A stretch of DNA of 64,000 nt from assembly GCA_000720805.1 (NCBI GenBank), contig JODI01000046.1, forward strand, positions 1-64,000, written 5' to 3'. Below are positions 54,563 through 62,913 of this stretch, piece after piece; the stretch's first letter is position 1; each line of letters opens with the position of its first letter. The translations under genes and the position numbers were made by a program. Below the pieces are notes generated by a model that had not been told where the DNA came from, searched no databases, and was given only the letters and a program-made list of their open reading frames with translations. Source of the stretch: Streptomyces violaceoruber (GTDB lineage: Bacteria; Actinomycetota; Actinomycetes; Streptomycetales; Streptomycetaceae).

Positions 54563-55441
54563 ATGCGTATACGTGCCACCGTGGCCGCCGTCACCGGTGC
54601 CCTGGCCCTCTCCGCCCTCGCCGTCCCGGCGGCCCAGGCCGGCTCGCAGGGCGACGTGCGCCTGGACCGGCCGAGCGTCGCCGAGCGTTTCGGGACCTCG
54701 TCCGCCAAGTCGGCGCCCAGGGCAGCGGCCGCCGCAGTGCCCACCATCTCCAACGTGACGGTGAACGCCGGCAAGAACATCGTCCTCGGTACCACTGTCG
54801 CCAAGACCATCTCCGTGTCCCTGACCGCCAGCCACCCCAGCGGCATCGCGGACGGTGTCGTCTACCTCTGGCACGGCACGAACATCGACCACGCGGACGG
54901 TGTCCTCGTGCCGAACGAGGATGCCGCCACCTGCACGGCGTCCAGCGCCACGACGTCGAAGTGCAAGCTCACCATCACGGTCACGCCCGGTTTGAACACC
55001 GAAGACCTGATCGGCGACCTGTACGCCAACGCGCTGGCCGGTACCTGGCACGTCGGGGCAGCCGCCCTGGCCAACGACGAGCAGGTCTACGAGAACTACT
55101 CCTACAAGACCCACAAGGTCCAGCGCCTGTCGAAGCTCACGGTCAACGCCTCCCCCGAGCCCGTGAAGAAGGGCAAGACCATCACGGTGGCCGGCAAGCT
55201 GTCCCGTGCCAACTGGGAGGACCGCAAGTACCACGGCTACACCGGCCAGCCGGTCAAGCTGCAGTTCCGCAAGAAGAACTCCAACACGTACACCACCGTG
55301 AAGACCATCAAGTCGAACTCCACGGGCAACCTGAGCACCACCGTGAAGGCGACCGTGGACGGTTACTTCCGGTACAGCTTCGCCGGTACCTCGACGACCC
55401 CGACGGTCACCACCGCCGGTGACTTCGTCGACGTGCGATAA
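54563..55441 (+). CDS. secreted protein, paralogue 1 of 3
   Basis: 292 residues. A Sec signal peptide (MRIRATVAAVTGALALSALA..AAQA) leads a beta-rich domain (ISNVTVNAGKNIVLGTTVA, CTASSATTSKCKLTITV), then a C-terminal module of about 100 residues (LTVNASPEPVKKGKTITV, QPVKLQFRK, FAGTSTTP, DFVDVR) shared with the next two genes. It looks like an Ig-like or calcium-type extracellular module, and similar modules recur in Streptomyces exoproteins. The ATG at 54563 has GTGGGGAA close upstream. No enzymatic motif is seen. Confidence 0.75.
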   Translation: MRIRATVAAVTGALALSALAVPAAQAGSQGDVRLDRPSVAERFGTSSAKSAPRAAAAAVPTISNVTVNAGKNIVLGTTVAKTISVSLTASHPSGIADGVVYLWHGTNIDHADGVLVPNEDAATCTASSATTSKCKLTITVTPGLNTEDLIGDLYANALAGTWHVGAAALANDEQVYENYSYKTHKVQRLSKLTVNASPEPVKKGKTITVAGKLSRANWEDRKYHGYTGQPVKLQFRKKNSNTYTTVKTIKSNSTGNLSTTVKATVDGYFRYSFAGTSTTPTVTTAGDFVDVR

Positions 55442-55500
55442 GCGAGGCGTTCCTCGCACGATCAGTGGTGGAGCGGGCGAACCGATTCCATCCCGCGCGC

Positions 55501-55577
55501 ATCTGACCATGTGAGCCATACGGCTCCATGGTCATCAGGGCCCCGGCGGCACGACCACCGTCGGGGCCCTTCTCTCC
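55501..55577 (+). promoter_or_regulatory. structured leader of secreted paralogue 2
   Basis: Block ATCT-N7-TGAGCC-ATAC-GGCTCC (55501-55527) pairs with five G-C/A-T pairs, then GGTCATC, then a second stem AGGGCCCCG (55537-55545) with CGGGGCCCT (55562-55570) followed by TCTCTCC. The ATG is 20 bases past it. Compared with leader 1, both stems have compensatory base changes (T-A to C-G), suggesting that structure rather than sequence is kept. Confidence 0.7.
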
Positions 55578-55589
55578 TGGGGGAAACGC

Positions 55590-56495
55590 ATGCGCACTCG
55601 TGCCACCGTGGCCGCCGTCTCCGGCGCCCTGGCCCTCTCCGCCCTCGCCGTACCGGCGGCGCAGGCCTCCGACAGCTCCTCCTATCGTGCGCGGGCCGAG
55701 CAGGCGCTGGCGCACATCACCTCGTCCGCCTCCGGTTCAGCGGCCTCGTCCGGATCGGGGAGAACCGCGTTCCGTGCCGCCGCCGAGCCGCCCGCCCCGG
55801 ACGTCAGCTTCTCGAACTTCAAGATCGCCAAGGCGGTCAAGGTCGGGACGACCGCCCGCGTCTCCGTCACGGCCACCTACACGCTGACTCACGGCGCCGA
55901 CGTCGACATCACCTCCGACGACTTCGCCAACGGCCCCTTCATCTACAAGGGTTCGTCGCTCGACAACGCGGAGAACGCGCTGTTCGGTGAGTACCCGGCC
56001 ACCTGCACCGCCACCTCGGCGACCACCGCCGACTGCAAGGGCGCGATCGAGATCGACCCGAGCGAGGACTACCTGGCCAACGCCAACGCCGGCACCTGGT
56101 CGGGCGGTGGGCTGGCCATGGTCTACAGCACCGAAGGCCAGAAGGCGCAGGGCGGCCTCGGCAAGATCCTGGTCCAGCGGGCCTCCAAGCTCACCGTCAA
56201 CGCCTCGCCCGAGCCGGTGAAGAAGGGCAAGACCATCACGGTCACCGGCAAGCTGGCCCGGGCCAACTGGGAGACCTTCAAGTACGCGGGCTACGCGAGC
56301 CAGCCGGTGAAGCTGCAGTTCCGTAAGGCGGGCTCCAGCACCTACACCACCGTGAAGACCATCAAGACGGACATCAAGGGCAACCTGAGCACCACCGTGA
56401 AGGCGTCCGTGGACGGCTACTTCCGGTACGGCTTCGCGGGGACGTCGACGACCCCCGCTGTCAACGCCGCCGGTGACTACGTCGACGTGCGCTGA
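55590..56495 (+). CDS. secreted protein, paralogue 2 of 3
   Basis: 301 residues. Signal peptide MRTRATVAAVSGALALSALA..AAQA, a Ser/Ala-rich spacer, then domain VSFSNFKIAKAVKVGTTARV with CTATSATTADCKGAIE, then the shared C-terminal module (KLTVNASPEPVKKGKTITV..GDYVDVR). The signal peptide differs from paralogue 1 by only a few residues, so the tandem copies are recent. Its ATG at 55590 has TGGGGGAAA upstream. A perfect terminator follows. Confidence 0.78.
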   Translation: MRTRATVAAVSGALALSALAVPAAQASDSSSYRARAEQALAHITSSASGSAASSGSGRTAFRAAAEPPAPDVSFSNFKIAKAVKVGTTARVSVTATYTLTHGADVDITSDDFANGPFIYKGSSLDNAENALFGEYPATCTATSATTADCKGAIEIDPSEDYLANANAGTWSGGGLAMVYSTEGQKAQGGLGKILVQRASKLTVNASPEPVKKGKTITVTGKLARANWETFKYAGYASQPVKLQFRKAGSSTYTTVKTIKTDIKGNLSTTVKASVDGYFRYGFAGTSTTPAVNAAGDYVDVR

Positions 56496-56514
56496 ACAAG
56501 CCCAGCTCGCCCGA

Positions 56515-56564
56515 CGAAAGCGGAACGTCGGCCTCAGGGAGCTGAGGCCGACGTTCCGCTTTCG
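56515..56564. terminator. 22-bp perfect terminator after paralogue 2
   Basis: CGAAAGCGGAACGTCGGCCTCA pairs exactly with its complement over 22 bp, with a 6-base loop GGGAGC (given here only by its ends; the left arm is 56515-56536 and the right arm 56543-56564). It is the strongest hairpin in the window and ends transcription of the paralogue 2 unit. Confidence 0.93.
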
Positions 56565-56640
56565 TCATGCAAACGTCAAGCCTTGCCCACGCACGGACCA
56601 AATCAAACCCCTCGGCTACAACCAATCCCACCCCTCACGG

Positions 56641-56690
56641 ATCTGATCGCCTGAGCCAACAGGCTCCTAGATCACTTCTCCCCCAGGGGA
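56641..56690 (+). promoter_or_regulatory. leader of secreted paralogue 3 (short form)
   Basis: Block ATCT-N7-TGAGCC-AACA-GGCTCC (56641-56667) matches the other two leaders, then TAGATCACTT, then the ribosome region CTCCCCCAGGGGAA. The second stem of leaders 1 and 2 is missing, as if deleted between GATCACTT and the ribosome site. This is the natural control for the second stem. Confidence 0.65.
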
Positions 56691-56695
56691 ACGCA

Positions 56696-57541
56696 ATGCG
56701 CACAAGAGCCAAAATGGCAGCCGTCTCCGTCGTGACCGGCGCCCTGGCCCTGACCGCCCTCGCCGTCCCGGCGGCGCAGGCGGCCGACTCCGGCACTCCG
56801 TACACGCTGGACGTCAGCTTCTCGAACTTCAAGATCGCCTCGGCGATCAAGGTCGGCACCACCAACGTGGTCTCCGCCAAGGTCACCTACACGCTGACCC
56901 ACGGCAAGGACGTCGACATCACGGCGGACGACTTCTTCACCGACGCCTTCATCTACCGCGGTTCGTTCGACGACCCGGCCAACCAGGTCTACGACGACGA
57001 AGACTCCACCTGCACCGTCACCTCGTCGACCACCGCCAACTGCACCGGCTCCGTGGACATCCACCCGGCCGACGACGGCGCCCTCGCCAACGCGGACGCC
57101 GGCACCTGGCACGGCGCAGCCGAGGCGATCGCCTTCAACGGCCAGGACCCGTCCAGCAGCAGCATCGACTACAGCAAGGTCGGCTACAAGGACCAGGGCC
57201 CCCTCGCGACCACCCTGGTGCAGCGCAACTCCGCGCTGACCGTCAACGCCGGTCCCGAGCCCGTCACCAAGGGCAAGACCATCACCTCCACGGGCAAGCT
57301 GTCCCGCGCCAACTGGGAGGACCACAAGTACCACGGCTACACCGGCCAGCCGGTCAAGTTGCAGTTCCGCAAGGCGGGCACCAGCACGTACACCACCGTC
57401 AAGACGGTGACCTCGGACTCGTACGGCAACGTGAAGGCCACTGCCACGGCCTCGTCCGACGGCTACTGGCGCTTCAGCTTCGCCGGCACCTCGACGACCC
57501 CGGCGGTCAACGCCGCCGGTGACTACGTCGACGTCAGGTGA
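56696..57541 (+). CDS. secreted protein, paralogue 3 of 3
   Basis: 281 residues. Signal peptide with VTGALALTALAVPAAQA; domain LDVSFSNFKIASAIKVGTTN with CTVTSSTTANCTG; shared C-terminal module (LTVNAGPEPVTKGKTITST..FAGTSTTPAVNAAGDYVDVR). Closest to paralogue 2 at the middle domain but to paralogue 1 in KYHGYTGQPVKLQFRK. The ATG at 56696 has AGGGGAA upstream. It converges on the P-type ATPase. Function unknown; possibly a structural or adhesive exoprotein set. Confidence 0.78.
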   Translation: MRTRAKMAAVSVVTGALALTALAVPAAQAADSGTPYTLDVSFSNFKIASAIKVGTTNVVSAKVTYTLTHGKDVDITADDFFTDAFIYRGSFDDPANQVYDDEDSTCTVTSSTTANCTGSVDIHPADDGALANADAGTWHGAAEAIAFNGQDPSSSSIDYSKVGYKDQGPLATTLVQRNSALTVNAGPEPVTKGKTITSTGKLSRANWEDHKYHGYTGQPVKLQFRKAGTSTYTTVKTVTSDSYGNVKATATASSDGYWRFSFAGTSTTPAVNAAGDYVDVR

Positions 57542-57577
57542 CGCCTACCGCCAACGGCTGACGGCTGGCCGCTAGGC
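57542..57577. terminator. imperfect bidirectional hairpin between paralogue 3 and the P-type ATPase
   Basis: CGCCTACCGCCAACGG and its near-complement ending CTAGGCG frame a CTGA loop, with the outer CGCCTA/TAGGCG pairs perfect. It lies directly after the paralogue 3 stop and overlaps the stop of the converging gene, so it could end both transcripts. Confidence 0.55.
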
Positions 57578-59962
57578 GCGAACGCGGCGGTCGACCCACT
57601 TCCACGCCACCTCCAGGGCGACCGCCGCCACCACCGAGATGCCCACCGCGATCCACGGCATCGTCATGCCGACCAGCTTCAGCGCGAAGAACTCCTGGAG
57701 CGACGGCACCACCAGCACCAGCAGGAACGCGGCGCCCATCGCCACCACCAGCGCCACCCGCCACCAGGTGTAGGGGCGGGCGATGATCGCCAGCACCCAC
57801 ATGGAGATCAGGAACAGCGTCAGCGTGGCGGCGCTCGTCTCCGCCTCCAGCGCGCCGCCGCCGGTGTAGTGGTGGCGGGCGATCAGGTACGTCACGAAGG
57901 TCGCGACCGCGGCGATGACCCCGCCGGGGACCGAGTACCGCATGACCCGCCGGACGAAGTGGGGCTGCGCTCGTTCCTTGTTGGGAGCGAGGGCGAGGAA
58001 GAACGCCGGGATGCCGATGGTGAGGGTCGACAGCAGGGTCAGGTGGCGGGGCAGGAACGGGTATTCGACCTGCCAGCACACCACGAACACGGCCAGCAGC
58101 ACCGAGTAGACCGTCTTCACCAGGAACAGCGTGGCCACCCGGGTGATGTTGCCGATGACGCGGCGCCCCTCCGCGACCACCGACGGCAGTGTCGCGAAGC
58201 TGTTGTCGAGCAGCACGATCTGCGCCACCGCCCGGGTCGCCTCCGACCCGGAGCCCATGGCCACCCCGATGTCGGCGTCCTTCAGCGCGAGGACGTCGTT
58301 CACGCCGTCGCCGGTCATCGCGACCGTGTGCCCGCGTGACTGGAGCGCGCCCACCATGTCCCGCTTCTGCTGCGGGGTGACCCGCCCGAACACCGTGCCC
58401 TCGTCGAGGGCCTCGGCCATGCCGTCCCGGTCGGCGGGCAGCCGGCGCGCGTCCACGGTGGAGCCGTCGAGTCCGAGCTTCGCGGCGACCGCGCCCACCG
58501 ACACCGCGTTGTCCCCGGAGATGACCTTGGCGTGGACGTCCTGCTCGGCGAAGTAGCGCAGGGTGTGGGCCGCGTCCGGGCGCAGCCGCTGCTCCAGTAC
58601 GACGAGGGCGGTGGGCCGGGCCCCGGCGGCGACCTCGGGATCGTCGAGGTCGCGGGAGGCCCGGGCGAGCAGCAGCACCCTGAGGCCCTGCTCGTTGAGC
58701 CGGCCGGTCTCGGCGAGGGCGGGGTCGTCGTCGGGCAGCAGCACGTCGGGGGCGCCCAGCAGCCATGTGCTGCTCTCCCCGTTCCCCTCGCTGAAGGAGG
58801 CGCCGCTGTACTTGCGGGCAGAGGAGAACGGCAGCGACTCGGTGCACCGCCAGTCCTCGACGTCCGGGTAGGCGTCGATGATGGCTTGGAGGGAGGCGTT
58901 GGGGCGCGGGTCGGACTCGCCGAACGCGCCGAGGACCTTGCGCACGTACGACTCGTCGCCGCCGCCCAGCGTCCGCACCTCGGTGACGTCCATGCCGCCC
59001 TCGGTCAGTGTGCCCGTCTTGTCGAGGCAGACCGTGTCGACGCGGGCGAGGCCCTCTATGGCCGGGAGTTCCTGCACCAGGCACTGTTTCCGGCCGAGCC
59101 GGATGACACCGATGGCGAAGGCGACGGAGGTGAGGAGGACCAGCCCCTCCGGGACCATCGGCACGATGCCGCCGACCGTCCGCGCGATGGAGTCCTTGAG
59201 GTCGTTGTCCTTGACGAACAGCTGGCTGATGACCAGGCCGATCGCGGTCGGGACCATCATCCACGTCACGTACTTGAGGATCGTGGAGATGCCGGAGCGC
59301 AGCTCGGAGTGGACGAGCGTGAACCGGGAGGCCTCCTCGGCGAGCTGGGCGGCGTAGGCCTCGCGGCCGACCTTGGTGGCCTGGAACGCGCCCCCGCCGG
59401 CGACCACGAAACTCCCGGACATGATCTGGTCCCCCGGCCGCTTGACCACGGGATCCGCCTCCCCGGTCAGCAGCGACTCGTCGATCTCCAGACCGTCGGC
59501 CTCGACGCACACCCCGTCCACCACGGCCTTGTCGCCGGGTCCGATCTCGATGAGGTCGTCCAGCACGATGTCGCTGGTGGCGACCGGGGAGGCGGTCCCG
59601 TCCCGCCGTACCGTCGGCCGGGCCTCCCCGATCACGGCCAGCGAGTCCAGGGTCTGCTTCGCCCGCCACTCCTGGATGATGCCGATGCCGGTGTTGGCGA
59701 GGATCACGAAGCCGAACAGGCTGTCCTGGATCGGCGCGACGGCCAGCATGATCAGCCAGAGCACGCCGATGATCGCGTTGAACCGGGTGAAGACGTTCGC
59801 CCGGACGATCTCCGTCAGAGACCGGCTGCTGCGCACCGGAACGTCGTTGACCTGCCCCCGCGCGACCCGTTCCGCGACCTCGGCCGCGGTGAGACCGGTC
59901 ACCGCCGGGCCCGTCGTGGGGTGCACCGGGTCGAGCTCGGCGCCCGCGTCGATGTGCGTCAT
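57572..59962 (-). CDS. ctpE: P-type cation-transport ATPase (CtpE-like)
   Basis: 796 residues. The phosphorylated Asp is in CLDKTGTLTEGG at 314; TGEAD (166-170), PEGL (271-274) and the GDGVNDVLALKDADIG hinge are intact. Ten or so transmembrane helices are arranged as in P2-like pumps, with a long final membrane bundle. The nearest known type is mycobacterial CtpE (calcium import); the metal itself is not shown. The N-terminus has a short soluble part (MTHIDAGAELDPVHPTTG) and no heavy-metal Cys motif. The ATG at 59962. Confidence 0.88.
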   Translation of the reverse strand: MTHIDAGAELDPVHPTTGPAVTGLTAAEVAERVARGQVNDVPVRSSRSLTEIVRANVFTRFNAIIGVLWLIMLAVAPIQDSLFGFVILANTGIGIIQEWRAKQTLDSLAVIGEARPTVRRDGTASPVATSDIVLDDLIEIGPGDKAVVDGVCVEADGLEIDESLLTGEADPVVKRPGDQIMSGSFVVAGGGAFQATKVGREAYAAQLAEEASRFTLVHSELRSGISTILKYVTWMMVPTAIGLVISQLFVKDNDLKDSIARTVGGIVPMVPEGLVLLTSVAFAIGVIRLGRKQCLVQELPAIEGLARVDTVCLDKTGTLTEGGMDVTEVRTLGGGDESYVRKVLGAFGESDPRPNASLQAIIDAYPDVEDWRCTESLPFSSARKYSGASFSEGNGESSTWLLGAPDVLLPDDDPALAETGRLNEQGLRVLLLARASRDLDDPEVAAGARPTALVVLEQRLRPDAAHTLRYFAEQDVHAKVISGDNAVSVGAVAAKLGLDGSTVDARRLPADRDGMAEALDEGTVFGRVTPQQKRDMVGALQSRGHTVAMTGDGVNDVLALKDADIGVAMGSGSEATRAVAQIVLLDNSFATLPSVVAEGRRVIGNITRVATLFLVKTVYSVLLAVFVVCWQVEYPFLPRHLTLLSTLTIGIPAFFLALAPNKERAQPHFVRRVMRYSVPGGVIAAVATFVTYLIARHHYTGGGALEAETSAATLTLFLISMWVLAIIARPYTWWRVALVVAMGAAFLLVLVVPSLQEFFALKLVGMTMPWIAVGISVVAAVALEVAWKWVDRRVRA

Positions 59963-60085
59963 GCGTTCGACGGTACGTGCGGTTTTGGGGCTTCACCCTC
60001 CGAATGGGCGGAAGATCCGACCTGGGGAGGACGTGGGGCGGGGGGAATGGTGCCGTGGTTGTAGGCCTGCCGATCCGCGGGACGG

Positions 60086-60382
60086 CTATTCGGCCGGCGG
60101 TGTCCGAGCGGGTTCCTGTGCCTCCTGGGCGGACGCCGCGTTCTTGATCGCCGCGTCCCTGCGACGGACGTACCAGATGCCGATCAGCCCCAGCCCGGCC
60201 CCGGCCAGGCAGGTCCACAGCCACCAGGTGTGCCCGTGGTCGTCGAACCAGCCGTAGAACGGGAGCTGCACCAGGAAGAGGGCGAACCAGAGGATCGTGC
60301 CGCCGACGACGGTCGGGACGATCGGGCCCTCCAGGGGCTCCGGCGCCTCACGCTTGGGGGATCCCGAAGAAGACACGGCCAT
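60086..60382 (-). CDS. DUF2530 small membrane protein
   Basis: 98 residues with two transmembrane helices (ILWFALFLVQLPFYGWF and LWTCLAGAGLGLIGIWYV) separated by a short His/Trp-rich loop, a typical DUF2530 pattern. Function unknown. It is 123 bases from the P-type ATPase on the same strand and divergent from the permease gene. Confidence 0.8.
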   Translation of the reverse strand: MAVSSSGSPKREAPEPLEGPIVPTVVGGTILWFALFLVQLPFYGWFDDHGHTWWLWTCLAGAGLGLIGIWYVRRRDAAIKNAASAQEAQEPARTPPAE

Positions 60383-60497
60383 GGGGACAGCTTACGAGGC
60401 GATCAGGTCTACGCGCGCAGATAGCCCGTCCGGCGTTATATGTTCATACTGAAACCGTTTGTGCCCGACCGCTTCTCATCGTAGGAAACGACAAAAC

Positions 60498-61949
60498 ATG
60501 TCCACCTCGGCCCCCGCCAAGGTCCCCACCCCTGAAAAGCCGGGAGCCGGGTCCGCCCACGGCGCCCTCGACCGCTACTTCCGGATCTCCGAACGGGGCA
60601 GCACCCTGCCCCGCGAGATCCGCGGCGGTTTCGCCACCTTCTTCGCGATGGCCTACATCATCGTGCTGAACCCGATCATCCTCGGCAGCACGAAGGACAT
60701 GTACGGACACCAGCTCGACAACGGCCAGCTGGTCACCGCGACGGCCCTGACGGCGGCGTTCACCACGCTCCTCATGGGCGTCATCGGCAACGTGCCGATC
60801 GCGCTCGCCGCCGGACTCGGCGTGAACTCGGTCGTCGCCCTGCAGCTCGCGCCCCGGATGTCCTGGCCCGACGCGATGGGCATGGTCGTCCTGGCCGGCC
60901 TCATCGTGATGCTGCTCGTCGCCACCGGCCTGCGCGAGCGGGTGATGAACGCCGTGCCCTACGGCCTGCGCAAGGCCATCTCCATCGGCATCGGCCTGTT
61001 CATCATGCTGATCGGCCTGGTCGACTCCGGATTCGTCTCCCGGATCCCGGACGCCGCCCAGACCACCGTTCCGCTCCAGCTCGGCGGCGACGGCCACCTC
61101 GACGGCTGGCCGGTGCTCGTCTTCGTCCTGGGCGCGCTGCTCACCCTCGCGCTGATCGTCCGCAAGGTGTCCGGCGCGATCCTCATCTCGATCGTCACGA
61201 TGACGGTCCTGGGCGTGATCATCAACGCGGTCGCGAAGGTGCCGTCCTGGGGCCTGACGACCCCCAAATGGCCGGGCAACCCCGTCGCCACCCCCGACTT
61301 CGGCCTGATCGGCAAGGTCAGCCTCTTCGGCGGCTTCGACGAGGTCGGCGTGCTGACCGGCGTCCTGTTCGTCTTCACCGTGCTGCTGTCCTGCTTCTTC
61401 GACGCCATGGGCACGATCATGGGTGTCAGCGACGAGGCCGAGCTGACCGACGCCCAGGGCCAGATGCCCGGCATCAACAAGGTCCTCTTCGTCGACGGCA
61501 TCGCGGTCGCCGCGGGCGGCGCGAGCAGCTCCTCGGCCACGACCTGCTTCGTCGAATCCACGGCCGGCGTCGGCGAGGGCGCCCGCACCGGCTTCGCGAA
61601 CGTCGTCACCGGCGCGCTGTTCGCCGTGGCGCTGTTCCTGACCCCCGTCGCCACGATGGTGCCGTCCCAGGCGGCGACCCCGGCCCTGCTCGCGGTCGGC
61701 TTCCTGATCCTGGCCGGGTCGATCAAGGAGATCGACTGGGCCGACCACACGATCGCCATCCCGGCCTTCGTGACGATGGTGATGATGCCGTTCACCTACT
61801 CGATCACCAACGGCATCGGCATGGGCTTCATCACCTTCGTGGTGCTGCGCCTGGCGGCCGGCCGCGGCAGGGAGATCCCGGTGGCGATGTACGTCGTGTC
61901 GGCGGTGTTCGCCTTCTACTACCTGATGCCGGCGCTGGGTCTCACGTGA
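60498..61949 (+). CDS. NCS2-family purine permease (AzgA-type)
   Basis: 483 residues with about 12-14 membrane helices. The core is FATFFAMAYIIVLNPIIL, GNVPIALAAGLGVNSVVAL and the signature FFDAMGTIMGVSDEA. The FFD-x-x-GT motif marks the AzgA guanine/hypoxanthine type rather than the uracil UraA type. The ATG at 60498 is preferred; a start 39 bases earlier adds a basic tail. It would import purine bases by proton coupling. The stop lies in the first decayed copy of a 28-bp repeat. Confidence 0.88.
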   Translation: MSTSAPAKVPTPEKPGAGSAHGALDRYFRISERGSTLPREIRGGFATFFAMAYIIVLNPIILGSTKDMYGHQLDNGQLVTATALTAAFTTLLMGVIGNVPIALAAGLGVNSVVALQLAPRMSWPDAMGMVVLAGLIVMLLVATGLRERVMNAVPYGLRKAISIGIGLFIMLIGLVDSGFVSRIPDAAQTTVPLQLGGDGHLDGWPVLVFVLGALLTLALIVRKVSGAILISIVTMTVLGVIINAVAKVPSWGLTTPKWPGNPVATPDFGLIGKVSLFGGFDEVGVLTGVLFVFTVLLSCFFDAMGTIMGVSDEAELTDAQGQMPGINKVLFVDGIAVAAGGASSSSATTCFVESTAGVGEGARTGFANVVTGALFAVALFLTPVATMVPSQAATPALLAVGFLILAGSIKEIDWADHTIAIPAFVTMVMMPFTYSITNGIGMGFITFVVLRLAAGRGREIPVAMYVVSAVFAFYYLMPALGLT

Positions 61950-61952
61950 CCC

Positions 61953-62064
61953 CGTAGGACTGCTCGGCCTCAGGTGACGGCGTAGGACTGCTCGGCCTCA
62001 GGTGACGCCGCGGAACCGCTCGGCCTCACCCGACGCCCGACAGCCGCTCGGCCTCGCGTCACGT
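61953..62064. repeat. 28-bp degenerate tandem repeat after the purine permease
   Basis: Four copies of a 28-base unit (core GTAGGACTGCTCGGCCTCAG) run at 61953-61980, 61981-62008, 62009-62036 and 62037-62064, with rising divergence. The last codons and stop of the permease (61925-61952) look like a fifth, more distant copy. The last copy also covers the stop of the RHH gene. Confidence 0.82.
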
Positions 62065-62241
62065 CACCCCGTAGAACTTCTCCGTCTCCTCGACGGCGGT
62101 CTGGAACCGCTCGTCGAAGTCGTCGCGAACGAGCGTCCGGACCACGTAGTCCTGGACGCTCATTCCCCTCCTCGCCGCGTGGTGCCGGAGCCGTTCGAGC
62201 AGCTCCCCGTCTATCCGCAGGCTGAGCACGCTGGTCCCCAT
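62059..62241 (-). CDS. ribbon-helix-helix protein
   Basis: 60 residues: SVLSLRIDGELLERLRHHAARRGMS..DYVVRTLVRDD, a typical RHH dimeric DNA-binding fold. RHH proteins of this size are often antitoxins or autorepressors; no toxin gene is adjacent, so it may be an orphan or act on the neighbouring gene. Start ATG at 62241. Confidence 0.78.
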   Translation of the reverse strand: MGTSVLSLRIDGELLERLRHHAARRGMSVQDYVVRTLVRDDFDERFQTAVEETEKFYGVT

Positions 62242-62418
62242 GGCACGAGGGTCGCGGGCGAGCTTCGGGTGACGTTCACTTTCCGCCGTCGATTCACTCG
62301 TACGGGTGTGGATCGGTGGTGGATCGGTGGGACCGGGTGTGGGTCGGGGCGGCTCGGCCGGCCGCCGTGCGGGTGCCCGTGGCCGGTGTCACGGGAATCC
62401 TCGTGCGCCCCAGCTTGT

Positions 62419-62444
62419 TTAGCGAGAGTAATGAGTTACGCTAA
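62419..62444. promoter_or_regulatory. candidate MarR auto-operator
   Basis: TTAGCG-N14-CGCTAA is an inverted repeat that ends 4 bases before the MarR ATG. It overlaps the possible upstream start codon at 62431 and the likely promoter, as in many MarR autoregulation sites. Confidence 0.6.
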
Positions 62445-62448
62445 AGAG

Positions 62449-62886
62449 ATGCCGGACCTCACCCATGGCGACGACGCTGCCGCCGTGAACTCCCTTCGCT
62501 CCGCCGTGATGCGTCTGTCCCGTCGGCTCAAGCACCAACGGGTCGACGAGTCGCTGAGCCCCACCGAGATGTCGGTGCTGGGCACCCTGTCCCTCTGCGG
62601 CCAGGCCACCCCGGGTGAACTCGCCCGCAAGGAGCACGTCCAGCCGCCCTCGATGACCCGCATCGTGGCGCTGCTCGAAGCCAAGGGGCTGGTCCGACTG
62701 GAGCCGCACCCCGAGGACCGGCGCCAGAAGGTCGTCACGAAGACCGAGCAGGCCGAGGCCATGCTCGCGGAGAGCCGCCGCAAGCGGAACGCCTTCCTGG
62801 CCACCCTGGTCGACGGCCTCGACGAGGACGAGTGGGCCAAGCTGCGCGCCGCCGCCCCGGTACTGGAGAAGCTCGCACACCTATAA
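62449..62886 (+). CDS. MarR-family regulator
   Basis: 145 residues. The winged helix-turn-helix covers about 45-110 (SPTEMSVLGTLSLCGQATPG, ELARKEHVQPPSMTRIVALLE, then wing HPEDRRQKVV). The ATG at 62449 is preferred; a start at 62431 would add MSYAKE. It precedes an MFS transporter by 28 bases on the same strand, so it likely represses an efflux operon in response to a small phenolic or other compound. Confidence 0.88.
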   Translation: MPDLTHGDDAAAVNSLRSAVMRLSRRLKHQRVDESLSPTEMSVLGTLSLCGQATPGELARKEHVQPPSMTRIVALLEAKGLVRLEPHPEDRRQKVVTKTEQAEAMLAESRRKRNAFLATLVDGLDEDEWAKLRAAAPVLEKLAHL

Positions 62887-62913
62887 GGCAGCGTTCACGA
62901 GGAGGCGACCCTT

